From positions 930,001 to 994,000 of the forward strand of contig JALPQD010000137.1 in NCBI GenBank assembly GCA_023101885.1: a stretch of DNA of 64,000 nucleotides, in the 5' to 3' direction. This stretch comes from Typhlomys cinereus (lineage: Eukaryota; Chordata; Mammalia; Rodentia; Platacanthomyidae). This document shows, one piece after another, positions 13,501-25,763 of this stretch; the first letter of the stretch is position 1; each line of letters starts with the position of its first letter. A program made the position numbers and the translations under genes. Below the pieces are notes generated by a model. It had not been told where the DNA came from, searched no databases, and saw only the letters and a program-made list of their open reading frames with translations.

Positions 13501-13884
13501 ATCAGAGGGCAAGACTCGCCAGTTCGTGAGCATTAATGAGGAGTGATAAAGGATGTGAGATCTGCTGCCCTGCAGAATGGGAAAGCACCACTGCTTGCGG
13601 CTTGTCTCCCCATTGCTTGGACTCCAGTCCCTTCTCCTTGCCCCATCCTCCCCGCCTACCACGTGCTCTGGCCTCACCATTCTGCCAGCTTACTGTCCTT
13701 TACCCATTTCCTCTTCTCAGATTCTGACTCCCTCTTCTCTCATTGTTTCTCTTTCATGTCCAGCTTTACTGTGAAATTGAGGTCTATTTACTTTTATTGG
13801 GGGAAAAAAAAGAGTGTAGGTTTTAATTCCTTGAAAAATCACTTATTCATATCTTAAAATGAAATTGTTTCTATGCGATTGTTT

Positions 13885-13975
13885 TCTTCTTTTATTTATT
13901 TAATATTTATTTATTTGCAAAAGACAAAGAGAACTAAATAAAAAGGAGAAAGGGAAAGAAAAAAGAATAAGAGAA

Positions 13976-14014
<39 letters not shown>

Positions 14015-14160
14015 TGATCTTGTCATTACACAGATACAAGGATCAGAGAACAACTTTTGGAATTTAGTCCTCTTCCAACTGGGCTACAAGATTAGCCTCA
14101 GGTCACCAGGTTTCTGTGCAACACCTTGGCCCTACTGCACTATCCTGCTGGTCCCCTTTA
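13885..14160 (-). mobile_element. B3/B2-like SINE (antisense) with (GA)n expansion
   Basis: The plus strand shows a T-rich tail (TTTATTTATTTAATATTTAT), an internal (GA)n at about 13976-14010, then AGATACAAGGATCAGAGAAC and a degenerate reversed tRNA-like head ending CTATCCTGCTGGTCCCC. This order matches antisense B2/B3-type SINEs elsewhere in the window. It is quite diverged. Confidence 0.55.
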
Positions 14161-15967
14161 TAATTTTTTTTCTTTAATTGGGAAAGCCGATGACTCGCCA
14201 TACAAGCATGTTATGGTGTCTCATGAATTCATGGAGACTTCAATTGGTACAGCAACCTCCTGTTTTACTCAGATGTTCTGAGATTAGGGTTCTCATTCAG
14301 CAACAGGTGTGGTAATATTTTCTTGATGAAAAAAAAAATCCATCGGAGGCCAAGTCAATTATAGTAGTCTTAATAAAGAATGAAATGTAAATTCTAATTT
14401 AATGAACCAAACCAATAAATGGAAGGAAATTAGGAGTTCAGCATACCACGGTGACCTTAGCTAAGCCCCCATGGTCACATAGCAAAGCCATATGGCATGG
14501 GGAAGTCAGACGCTTGTCTGACAGGCTCGAAGGGCAGCTGCAGAGACACATGGGTTGAGTTAAGGGGGCTGTTTCAGCCTGCACTCATTACTTCTTAACC
14601 TTTATTGGCTCATGTCTCTATTTCCATATGATTTTTAATGTTTTTTTAAATTAAATTTCCTTTCTATAATTCTAGGGAATAGCAAAAAAAAAAAAAAAAA
14701 AAAAGCTATTCTTCCAAATTACTTAAAAGTTGACCATGAACTTTTCATAAAGCTTCACTTATGAATCAGCCTTTTCTTGTTTTAGTTAAAATAACCCTAA
14801 TACATTGATAGATTGTGGGTTTTACAAGGAGCTTTTACCTTTTTAATGTCATTTAATCCCCATAACCTTGATGTAAAGGAGGTATTCAGAGGAGACATGT
14901 TTAGAGGACTTGCTGAAGATTAGATAGGACGCTGGGATTAACTCCAGCTCTTCTCAGCCCAAGTCCAGTCCTCTTTCCAGAACTTTCCCAGGAGGATACA
15001 GCATCAATCCCAGAAAGGAGAAGTCACTAAATGAGTTCCCAGTGTTTCTCTCGCTTGAGGTGAAAGAAGGTGATTTCTCATTTATAGGCTCAGCTTGTTT
15101 TCTGAGCTATTGAAAATGAAGTATGGTGACTGTCACCATGTATATTTTCTCATTTTCAGGAATCACGAAGCTCTTCTGTTCCATTCCAGGCTCATTACAC
15201 TAAAGGGCCTGGTCATTTAACTGCTCTGGCATTTCACAAAGCTCTATCGGCCCACTTCTGCCAAAAGCCATTAGAATTTCTCGTGGCCACTGAGTAAATA
15301 CTCACCTTGTCTATCAAAAACAACCTCAGATTGTCCTCTGCCATAACCCGTAGCATTTATAAACATGTTTATTAACACATACAGGAAACCTCACAGTGAG
15401 AGTCACTGGCTTCTCGGATCATTTCTTTTTAGAGCCCATTTATTCCAGCAAGAGCTTGGCATCAGTTATTATGGGAGGGGGGTTGATGACTTGAAATTAC
15501 AGGTAGCAGATGGTTATCTGTTGAATATGACACCAACCTAAATATCATGGCTAACACTGTTCTTCCTACTATGATAGACTGGATTGAATAAATATTCAAA
15601 GTTAGTAAATTAACATGATTTAAACCTTAGGGAAAGTTTAGTTTTATAAAGAGCAATGAAATGAGGGTAAGTCAGAAGATCTGGGCTTTGAGTGACTTTG
15701 GGGATAATCTTAGGCTAAAAAAAAGCATATTCTTGTTTTTCAGCAGTATTTTTAAGAAAATAACTTGAAGAAGCTGGTTAAAAATCATGCCATGTGAGTG
15801 AGACATTGACCTTCTTTTATGTTTCTGGGAACCCTAGTCAATACCAACCTGGTGCTCAAAACAAGTTTATTGAAAGGGACATGGACCCAAGAGCAGTTCT
15901 TTGAGGTTGGTATACTAGTGCTCATGCAACTATGAATACTAAATGGGATTTTATTATATAACTAAAC

Positions 15968-16047
15968 CATGTGTGTGTGTGTGTATATATATGTATATAT
16001 ATTTATATATAGAGAATAATAATAATATGTATATATATATATATATT
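15968..16047. repeat. (TG)n/(TA)n microsatellite
   Basis: A GTGTGTGTGTGTGT run passes into interrupted TATATA repeats with an internal AATAATAATAATA. Confidence 0.9.
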
Positions 16048-16516
16048 ACATCGCAATTATACATGTTGTCTAATGTAACTGCTAGAAGGTAGAAGGTTTA
16101 TTATTCCTAATTCTATATACCAGAAGAGTTTGGAACTATTGATCCGTACTTGCTGAAGTTGCGCTTGGTAATATTAATTAACAAGTGGCTATGACAGTTG
16201 TCTAACAATATGCTAAAACCCTTTGCCAAGTTGCATGTTTTCTACACGTTGCCACAAGCAGGCTTTAAGAAAGTACTTCATAATTATTTCTTTCAATGCA
16301 GACCTGAGGATGGACTATTCATTATTCTTTTTCTCTGTATCCTAGAGGCAAATGATTTTAGTTTGCTTCTAATACACGGGCTAACAAAAGTATCACTTGA
16401 GGTGTCCATCTTAATAGAGCAATTCATACTTAATCCCCTTCTGGAAACTGATTAGAAATACAGCCTTGCCAAGTCTTTCTTTGGCATGAGCTTCTGAAAC
16501 AAAGAAAACATCTTAC

Positions 16517-16603
16517 CTTCCACTCAGAGATGAAAAGAAGGGCACTACATGTATTCCCAAGGGGCCTCCTTCCCCGGAAATCTCCACTGTTCTTGTCATA
16601 TCA
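16517..16603 (-). CDS. Pard3b: Pard3b internal exon B: start of PDZ1
   Basis: This 87-nt exon supplies one base plus 28 codons plus two bases. It encodes DMTRTVEISGEGGPLGIHVV followed by PFFSSLSG. This is beta-strand 1 and the carboxylate-binding loop of PDZ1, where GPLGIHV takes the place of the canonical GLGF loop, as in other PAR3 proteins. PDZ domains of PAR3-family scaffolds bind C-terminal peptides and other PDZ domains at epithelial junctions and help set apical-basal polarity. The acceptor is CTGCCCCAG and the donor is AG|GTAAGA, both good. Both boundaries are phase 2, so the exon is symmetric and could be skipped without a frameshift, although that would remove the PDZ1 peptide-binding loop. 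The exon is separated by a 9.2-kb intron upstream and a 6.2-kb intron downstream. Confidence 0.95.
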
Positions 16604-18544
16604 CTGGGGCAGAAAAGCACACAAGCACAGATGAGTCTTTGCCTAAAACCAGATGAGGCTCATTAAGTGGTCCCTCTACCCCCTCCAGCCCTCTCACCCC
16701 ACCATACACACTCTAACAAACTCTACAACTTCACAGCAAAGGAGTACAGGGCTTGTTGATCTATTTGGAAGATTAGCAGAATAAGCATGTTTAAAATGAT
16801 CTCATTTCTTATTTGTATGGGCCCCAGAAAAGGAACAAAGGAAAGTGACTACCCACGAAAGTAGCTTCCCACCTAATCTGCATAAATCAACATATATAGA
16901 AAGAGGTTCTCTAAATGAAAAAAAATCTCCTCAAAGTGACATTCCGGAAGATGACAGTTTGAATCATGACACATAGCAGTCAATGTATCTGTGTTTAAGC
17001 CTGAAGCAGGATTTTGTTTTTTCCATAAAAAGGTAAAACTGAAACAAAATACTTATTTATTAGAAAAGCACTCTAGATTACATTTTGTAATGGCCAACGC
17101 ATCACAGGTGCTGACACACTTTGGGCATGTTCAAAGCAACATAAATCAAAGCTTGAGTCAGTTATATTCAGTGGAACAGCTCCAGATTTTCACCTTCTAG
17201 TTTATTTATTTATTTGTCTCTTTAAGGTAGAAAAGAAGCTGCAAAAACCAGAGGAAATGTATTATAGAAAGAAATAGAAAGACTGACCTGGCTAACCTAA
17301 CTGAGATTAAGGAAAAGATGAGCTAGAAACATTAATGGATAGTGTGTATGGCTGAACTACAGAAGGTACTGGAGGCCTTTCAGTAATACAGAGTGGAACT
17401 AGCGAGTTTTTGTAAAGATGAAAAATAATAACTGTGAACAATTACAGCCTCCTTTAATCCCTGAGAGAGAAGATAAAATTGCCACAGGAAAATGATAAAC
17501 TTGTAACAAACATCCCATTTATGGAAATGGTAAACACGTTTCTATTGTATTGTATTTGCATGAAAATGACCTGCAACTAGATGTCAAATTAAAAGCTACA
17601 GCTGCTAGAAATACTTTTCTACTCCAAAGTGAAAATGGAAAAAATGTGGCTCCTTGCTGGAAAGTCGAGAACAGCTTTAAGGAAACAAAATGGCTGATGA
17701 ATTCACTCTGTGTGAAACATTTTTTAAATTATCAGCAATCTAAAATAAATACATTAAGTATATTCTCATCAGTGGATTAGGCTTATTTTAATGTGTTTTC
17801 TTTGGAAGCCTATTATCATTAAGAACCGAAAAAAATTAAAGAAGACAATAAAAGAAAACAAAACAAAAAATCTAGTAGTCAGTTTCCGCATCTGTGAAAG
17901 ATGATGTAATTTCAAATCTGTTAATAAATTTCAAATGAGTTTTACTGGAGGACTGCTGAAACATGCAAAACTTGTTTAGTCAAGCAGGTTATACAGGAGG
18001 TCTGCAATGGAAGTTAGAGACTAAACACACCAGTCAATTAAATGGGATGAAATGAATCTTTTTTGCATGTCTGAGGGGTGTGGACTTGAATGTGCATATG
18101 TGTGGCTGCAAAGCCACATTTTTAGGCATGCACTGTTAACTGCTGAGTATAAAATGCTTGTGGACTGTGAAACGTGTTTTGATGGTCTAAAACAATACTT
18201 TTTGTATAACAGTGAACCTATAGAGCATTTGTTTTTGGCATTTGAGGAAAACTAAACCCAAAGCACCCACATTCTAGGTCTATGCTAATGTTTCAAAAGA
18301 TTTTAAAAAGAGAGATTAGAATCTTGTTCCATTAAGAAACTGTAATCATCTTTATCTTTATGAATTTTAGCTTTGCACTGAACATAGATCTTTCCTGATA
18401 AATGTATCAATTATCCCTATGCTGATAGATAGGACTCACACTTAATATAGAAGTTTTAAAATAGCAGTTCTTAGTCTAGTTTAATTTAGTTTTCAAGATT
18501 GCAGTTTCGAAACACCGCTTACAGATAGATAGAATTCAGGCCTT

Positions 18545-18930
18545 TTTCCCGATTTCTGAATAAACTTTTAATTTTACATTTTTATATATATGCTCCTTGC
18601 CTTCCTCATCTCCCTCCCCTTCCTGCCTCCCTTCACTCCTGCTCTCATCTAATCCCACCCTTCCTCCCCTCCCTACATGGGCCCAGTCTACTCCTTCCTA
18701 TTCTCCTGTCCTTTGGCTCTATGATCCTGGGGTTCCCTTTGTATCATCTGAATTCATGGGGGTTTAGGCCTCTGTGATGACAGACAAGAGGCCCTTGCTC
18801 TGGTATGAAATGGGTACTCCCCCACCTTTGTCTGATTCCTCACCCCTAAGGATCCTACTGCCTGAAACTATTTCTCCTAAGATTAGCGCCATTCCATGTT
18901 CAGCACTGTGCAGGATATGTCTTCATGTTT
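18545..18930 (-). mobile_element. L1 3'-UTR fragment (antisense)
   Basis: A pyrimidine-rich block (about 18600-18720) is followed by sequence resembling the other L1 3' UTR at 26990-27180 in order and content. Shared pieces include AAGGATCCTACTGCCTGAAA against AAGAATCCTATGGCCTAGAG, and later CCATTCCATGTTCAGCACTG. Confidence 0.6.
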
Positions 18931-20504
18931 ACTCAAAACCACTCCTGTAAAGCACTATTTCCGTTCCTACCTATCTTTGGTGATTATGAATCAAGGGTTT
19001 TCATATTCACATAATAAAGTAAATCTTAAACTTAATTTAATCTGGTTTGAAATTAAAACTTTAGAAAAAAATGAAGTTTAAAAAAGTCATTTTTATTTTT
19101 ATATAGTTTCCTTTTTCAAATATTTTACAGTAAATGTTTACTATTCTATTACTTACAATTGTCACAATTATTAGACCAGAACCTCTGCCAATTGTTGGTG
19201 TGCTATCACAAAGATGTTATTGTCCCAGTAAAAAAGTATCAAAGACTTAAAATTTCACACACTGTCATCTGCAAGTACTTACAAAATTGGATCTGCTTAA
19301 TAAGTCTGATAAGTTTTATATAGCTCATGTTTCACCATTTTTAAAACAAAAAATTATCCATCATTTGGTTCAAAATGGAAAGAGAAACATCTGAAAAATG
19401 ATATATCATAAACATGTTAACGTATTTTTTATTTGAAGCAGAAAAACACATCACCATGTTGTAAATACTGCAAGTTCTGCAGAAATCTCTGTATATACTG
19501 CTCCACGGAATCTAAACATAGTAAGTAGGACTGCATACGGACTTCAGCGCGCGTCTCAGAAAGTGTGGTTTTAACAGGATGTGAAAACAGGCTACTCACA
19601 CTATGTGTTTACAGGAACTCTTAAGTGGAGCCCAGGGCCCAGGGCATATACACATAGTAGCCAGCACATACGCCCGGAGCCGGAGCGGGACTGAGAAAGA
19701 AAAACATGGAAAAAACATGAAAAATAAGGTGGAAGGAAGGTCAAGTAGTGGAAGGTAAAGAAAAATGAAAAACAGACAAAAAGTGAACTGTGTGAGATGA
19801 AGCAAAAGTATTTGTTAGGCAAAGAGGAAAAATGAGATTTCACTAAGATTAGAACGGTTAGTTTGGCACATTTTCATGAAACACAGCAACAAGTAGACAT
19901 CACAACAACTAAAAGCAACCTGGACACTCAAAGGTACAGATTCAGTGAAATCATCACTGGAACCAGCTGGGAATCATCTACTTGTGCAGGACAGGCTATG
20001 GGGCAATGCTACAGATGGGTAAATAAAAAGGAAACCATCACTCTGGAAGGCTACTCCACAAGAGCTAGATCTGGAGAGTGTTTAGTTGGTTTCCATCTAG
20101 GAATAAAGATGAAGCTTCAGGCAAAACAAAATGCACCAGGTGCTATGGATGCTTGGAAGTCTGACTTCTTCCCAAAGCAACTGGACACTTTTCAACACCA
20201 AAATTACTAAACTCAGCCTCTTACCTCTCATTGGGATAGAAAGGACTGAGAATAGGAAAAGCACCCCCCCACACACACACAGGAAGACTGAGTCACTTGT
20301 CTGTCTGTCTCATTTAAATTTAGACCCCAAGCCTCATTTTCTATAATGAGGATATTAACATTAGGGACTCCCCAATAGAGATGCTGGTTTTAATGAGAAA
20401 AATAAAGAAAATAACCCATACACATTGCATATACATGTCTGGCATGTTTAAAGAATTCAATAACTTTTTGCTATTAACATAATTATAGCAATTATAAATT
20501 TTTT

Positions 20505-20625
20505 TTCAATGCTTTGAGATGGGATCTCACTATGTGGTTCAAAGTGGCCAGATTCATGATTTTTCTGTCCCATCCTTTCCGGGGTTGGTATTATAGGCAT
20601 GTGTTACCACTGCTGACTTAATTAT
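20505..20625 (-). repeat. B1-like SINE (antisense)
   Basis: TTGAGATGGGATCTCACTAT, then GGTATTATAGGCATGTGTTA, is the reverse of a B1/7SL SINE. T-rich sequence lies at the left, where the A tail would be. Confidence 0.75.
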
Positions 20626-20814
20626 TAGAACTTTCTTTGAGAACATAAAAATATATGGACTAAAAAAGAATGATCTATTGTTTTTTTAAAATTTTTCCCC
20701 TATTGTGTTCTTAGTAAATGAAAGAATATATTTAACTCATTATTAGATGGCTGACATGGAAAGGGAAGGCAGAAGGTCATAAGAAATGGACAGAAGATGT
20801 GTGTTTCTATATTC

Positions 20815-21481
20815 GGGGACCAAGTCAAAAATCTAAAAAAAGCTGTCTCTGGCCAGGGGGTAACATACAATGCCCACCAGGATGGAGTGAAGGGCATTGC
20901 AGGAGCAGCAAAACTGCAAAAGAAAATCAACAAACCACAATCCAGAACTTCAGAGACTCTATATCAACCACCTAGAACTAGGCAAGCTTAGTCTCTCCCC
21001 ATCTTGAAGCTCAGGGAAATTTGCGGAAGAGGGGGCTCTAAGAGTGTAAGAGCAAAAGGATGGGAGGAGCAATGATATATAAGATACTCTATACTAGTTA
21101 GGGCTGAAGCAATCATAATTGGACTTTGCATGCCCTGCACATTGTCCAACACACTGTTGACCTCACAAAGTCTAGCATTTGCTAAAGGCACCAAGAGCCT
21201 TGGAGGTAAAGGATTGGCAGCCACAGCAGTGTTCCTATACCTAAGGGGAACATGGGAAAGGGTTCAGGGAAAGGCCACTGGGTCCTTGTACGTCATCGGA
21301 GAGGAGGGCCCAGAGGAAAATCAGACATGCACAAGAAAGGACTCTCTGGGAATTGGGGCGGGAGGCACTGGGGGATGGGGAGGGAGAGGGGTGAGGAGGG
21401 GGAGCAGGGGGTACGGGGGGAGGAGGAGGAAGGGAGGGAACTGGTGTACCTAATAAGTTTGTATGAGCTGAAATAAAAAAA
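20815..21481 (+). mobile_element. 5'-truncated L1, 3' UTR with poly(A)
   Basis: The same 3'-UTR family as 26757-27440, in the opposite orientation. Shared segments include ACCAGGATGGAGTGAAGGGC against ACCAGGATTCAGCCAAGAG, the CTCTCCCCATCTTGAAGCTC / CTCTCCCCATCCTAAAGCTC stretch, and CAATGATATATAAGATACTC. It has the G-rich tract typical of rodent L1 (about 21357-21440) and ends GAAATAAAAAAAAAATC, consistent with a poly(A) tail. The proline-rich frame on the other strand is a by-product of the G tract. Confidence 0.8.
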
Positions 21482-21987
21482 AAATCTAACTTCTGTAACG
21501 AAAAGAGGGATGGACTACAGAGAAAAATCTCCAAAAAGTATTTGCCAATGACCATGAATTCTATTTGATGGGGAACATCATGTTTATTTAAAAAACTGAG
21601 AAAATATAATAACAAAAATTTTAAAGATCGTAGTTCCTGATACTGGCTGAATTCATTTAAATGCTAGCAATTTGAATTCAAATTAATTCAGTTATTACTA
21701 TGGGGAAGTATTCTAAAAAATGAATAATAGCAAACAGACGAAAAGCAAAGAACAGTAACTGAGAAGATTATAGTCTAGAGGAAGAATTAAGAAAGATAAC
21801 AAAATTATTAAAAGGCAATAGAATAAGAGCACAGTTTGAACATTCCTTATCTTAAATGCCTGAAAGTAGAAGAGTTTCAGATTTCTATTTTTTTTTAAAT
21901 TTTGGGATAATTTACGTATTACATAGTAAAATGTCTTGGTGGTAGGACCCAAGTCAAATCACAAAATTCATTTAGATTTTGTACAAG

Positions 21988-22031
<44 letters not shown>
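21988..22031. repeat. (TA)n microsatellite
   Basis: An essentially uninterrupted TA run of about 44 bp. Confidence 0.95.
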
Positions 22032-22034
<3 letters not shown>

Positions 22035-22789
22035 CTGAAGGTAACTTTACCCATCATTGATGTTTGTGCATAAAATGAAGTTTCATGGTGTGAATTTTCT
22101 GTCAACATTGGATCAGCATTCAAAATATTTTGAAGTTTGGACAACTCAGTATTTGAGGCTTTCATTTTATGCTGACCAACCTCTAGTAATGGTAGTAATA
22201 ATGTCCTGTCACTACAAACTGTTATTTGAGAGACAATGAGACAACTGGCTCCTGTACATCATTACATATGTTCTGATTCATGTCGAACATATTACAGAAG
22301 GAAATATGCTCATGCATAAGGAGGCAAAGAGTTTGTCCAGCATCATATCAGACAATAGAAAGTAAAACTGGAACTCAGATTCGGATGCATCATATCCTCA
22401 CACATGAGTCTTTCATCTGTTTGACATGCCAATTTCAAAACAAAGGCATCTTCAGATGTGGTTCAGAGGAAGAAGGTATAAGATAAGGAGGAATGTGGAA
22501 TCAGGGAGTTCTTGCTCAAGAAGGTAGTATTACAGAAGGAGTATAAATGGGCAAATGGCTTTTTTTTTTCCAGAAAAGGCAGGGGAGACACACATGGGTT
22601 GGATAGCCTCTGGCACTGAGATAGTAAAACTGCATAATTATGGACACATTCATTGGCTATAATATTAGAAAGGCCAGGGACCAAAAGGAGGAGGAGGAAA
22701 AGACAGAAGGACAGGAAGAAAAGGAGAGAGGCATGGAATGTGTAGGAGACAGAATGATCCATTTAACTGAGATTGGATATCAGCTTTCA

Positions 22790-22948
22790 TGTAAGATTCC
22801 ATGTGTGGTGGGTGGCCCATGTCTGTCCTTTATGCCTTGGACCTGAGACAGAGGATCATGTATTCAAGGCCACCTTGTTACATGTACATGTATATATACA
22901 TGTACATGTTATATGTACAGATCCTGTCTGGAGGAAAAAAAAATCCAA
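22790..22948 (+). repeat. B1-like SINE with internal palindrome
   Basis: GTGGTGGGTGGCCCATGTCT, then CAGAGGATCATGTATTCAAG, look like the first part of a B1 SINE. The end GATCCTGTCTGGAGGAAAAA resembles the B1 3' end and A tail. Between them sits a perfect 30-bp palindrome at 22880-22909 that is not part of the B1 pattern. Confidence 0.55.
22880..22909. repeat. Perfect 30-bp palindrome
   Basis: The half ACATGTACATGTATA is followed by its exact reverse complement with no spacer. It is built from ACATGT units around a TA core. Confidence 0.97.
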
Positions 22949-24564
22949 CCTGGAAAATTCATAATTGATTTTGTAGAAAATGGTCATTGAAGGCTTTGGA
23001 ATTAAGCAGTCTGATAAATGTTGTGGTTGAAAGGAAATATTTTCTGGCCAACCTGGGGGGCCAACTAGAAAAGGAAAAAGTGAGAGAGAGGGTGGTGCCT
23101 GAGAGGAGGTGGTGAGTCTGCATGGAACTGCTCTCAACAGAACACTGGTTACAGGAATAAAGCCAGAAACCACTGTTGGGGGGAGGATTTCAAGGTCTTG
23201 TGAGGCAGGCTCCAATGAAGGCAGGGTAACAGCGCACAAACAGGCAAATCTAGAAGAAATTGACATGGACACGTGAGTCTGAGCAGTGAGATGAAGAGGG
23301 GAATGACCTGGGGCAGCACTATATGCTCTTCAGTGGTGCTTTTAAGGACTTCAGAGAAAATTACTCAAAACTAATCTTTGACTTCATTGTATTTTCAAGA
23401 TCAAGATTCATGCATTGGTGACTCATAGGACACACATGTTATAAAGCTATTGAAGAAATATCTGTTAGTTATTAAGGCCTAGTTACTCTTATAATTCAAG
23501 GAGTAATTGGCTTTATCTATTCATTTATTCACTGAATAAATATACCCTCTTATATTCCAAGTCCTGTTTTGTGTGCCAGAAATCCTTTGGAGGATGTACA
23601 GTCTTGTTTAAGATAATAAATAATTACAATAGGCTGCAATACATGTAATAGTGACAATGATAGTTGCAAAATATTTATTCACCCCTTTGTTTAGCAATAT
23701 GCTAAATCGGCTGCTTGTGAGGTGCCTTAATGAATCTACACAAATTCTAATTGATCATGACAACCATTTTCCACATGAAGAAAACATTTTAAAGATGTTA
23801 GGTGATGAGCCCAATGTTGCACAAGTAGTAAGTTACAGAGCCAGTGTTAGGATTAATAAATACTGTAATGTAGAAGATTTGACCCAGAAGTAATATGCAG
23901 AATTAATTAGTGAATAAGGAAAGATAGACATCTGAAAGAATAGGAAGTTATTGCAATAACTTCAAGGAGAGTAACACAGGGCAACAACTATGGTGACAGA
24001 AGAAGTTGAAGCCTTTTGAGATGGACTTTGTACAGAATGTACTTAGCTTTGTAACTACCAGAAGCGTAGTCAAACTTCTGTGCAGGAACATACAGCTCTC
24101 AAGATACCGGAGCTTTGCTGTCCCAAGAGAATGCTGCCCATATAAGTGAGGTGCAAGTGGCTCCTAACTTCTCTTTAACTCTCTGCCACCTCATACCAGT
24201 TAGAGTCAATGTCTGCTACTAGAACTGAAATCTCCAGTTAATCCCCTCTTAATACTGTGAAGCCTGTTCTCATCCTCTTTCACTCCAATGTCTGTGAGTG
24301 CAGGGAGTTTGCTTCACTCCACTGTATGGATTTGATGTGAACAGATTGTAGCTCTACTGCTCTACACTGTCTCTCCTGACAAGAATTTTCCTGGACTTGT
24401 ATCTGTTACTTAATTGCTTTGAATTGTAGCTTCTTATCCTACTAAAAGTGGTAATAAAAACCAGGCAAAAAGGCTATTTTGACCGTCATAGTTACATAAA
24501 TAAACATGTATTTTAATTATGAATTTTTAAAAGTTTTTTTGAAAAAATCATGTGTTCTACTTTT

Positions 24565-24930
24565 TAAATATGTGGGGGGTAAATGTGTATTTGTGAGGGT
24601 GCACATGTTCGCATGTACATGGATTAATCTGTTTGTGTGGGTGCCTACGCACAAAAATGTGGATGTGTAGAGGCTCAAAATTGACATTAGATGTTTTCTT
24701 TCACTTCTTTTTTTAAATTGTTAATGAAGTGACTTCTATTCAAACTCAGGGCTTGCCATTGTGCTAGACTAGCTAGCCAGCTCGCACTACATATTCATAG
24801 TCTTTATTTTACAGGTGTTGAGATTACTGGGGGCCACCACACCTGCTTGCTTTTACCTTAGTTCTAATGATCCGCACCTTCTTTTTCATACTTGTGGTAC
24901 ATGGCCTTTATCCACTTAGCCATCTCCATA
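24565..24930 (-). repeat. tRNA-derived/B1 composite SINE (antisense, diverged)
   Basis: TTCAAACTCAGGGCTTGCCA, then GGTGTTGAGATTACTGGGGG, then CATGGCCTTTATCCACTTAG and CCATCTCCATAGCCC match an inverted rodent composite SINE. Boundaries are approximate. Confidence 0.5.
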
Positions 24931-25763
24931 GCCCATATACTCTTATTTTTCTTAATTCCTTGTACCCAGAAAAACCTTAATTTCTATAGCCCCAAATGAA
25001 ATAATTGTACCTGCTGTAATAGGTATCCATGTAACACCTAACTATCATGTGTAGTTTACATGATTGTGGGAACTGAACACAGTGCTTCTTGCCGGGTAGA
25101 CAAATACCCAACCAAATGACCTGTATCTCAAGTCCTGTAATTAATCCCATTTTACAGACCAGAAACCAAAGCAAAGAAAGATCAATGACTTGCTTAATTT
25201 CCCAGAATGAGTGAACAGCAGAGCTGGAGTTTGTATCTAGACAGTGCCCAGGGCTATAATGTCAGAATCAGTACACAGAATAGGAGGTGCTAGTAAGCAT
25301 GACTGCACTTGACTCTCACTAATAAGAGGAGCAATTCAGGTCCATGACAGGAATTCACTTTATATACATCAAGCAAAATACAAGACTGTTTAAGCACAAT
25401 CCCAAAACAGTACTCAAAGAACTACAGGCAAAGTGATCCTTGTAACTAGAGTGAACTTTGAAGGGACCATGCTAAAGTGCTGTTCCAAAACAAAGAAAAG
25501 CAATTTAAAAATCCTGATTGTACAAGAGAATGAGAAAAGCTTAAGGCACATTTGTATTATCTGTAGGTTTGTCACTAAAGTTCTCATATCTTATGCAGAA
25601 TATAGGAGAAAGAATAACTGATGGTAGAACTGGAACATGTTTCCTTCCACAATTCTTTTTATTTTGATATATCCTGCAAAATTAGGATAATTAAAGCCAT
25701 TAAATAAACCAACATCATGTTTAAATAGACAAAAAATTCCTCTTATTTGCATAATGACAATAC

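Larger units (their letters stand above)
10353..16516 (-). other. Pard3b: Pard3b intron between exons B and C
   Basis: This 6,164-bp intron is mostly unique sequence. It contains a (GA)n-bearing antisense SINE at about 13885-14160, an A-run at 14684-14704, and TG/TA-rich sequence at about 15970-16050. A stretch at about 13040-13440 is locally less AT-rich, with several CpGs and homeodomain-like TAAT cores. Confidence 0.9.
16604..25763 (-). other. Pard3b: Pard3b intron between exons A and B
   Basis: At 9,160 bp this is the largest complete intron in the window. It has a GTATTG donor and a TTCTGCCCCAG acceptor. It contains two L1 3'-UTR fragments in opposite orientations, B1-like SINEs, a long (TA)n tract and an antisense tRNA-derived SINE. 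The remainder is AT-rich and I recognise no coding sequence in it. Confidence 0.9.

Noticed and set aside
13543..13857. Plus-strand 104-codon frame and two overlapping frames
   Set aside because: Three overlapping frames in pyrimidine-rich sequence, with no codon bias or motif; likely chance.
21241..21615. Minus-strand 124-codon proline/serine-rich frame
   Set aside because: It reads the reverse of the G-rich tract in an L1 3' UTR; there is no family match.
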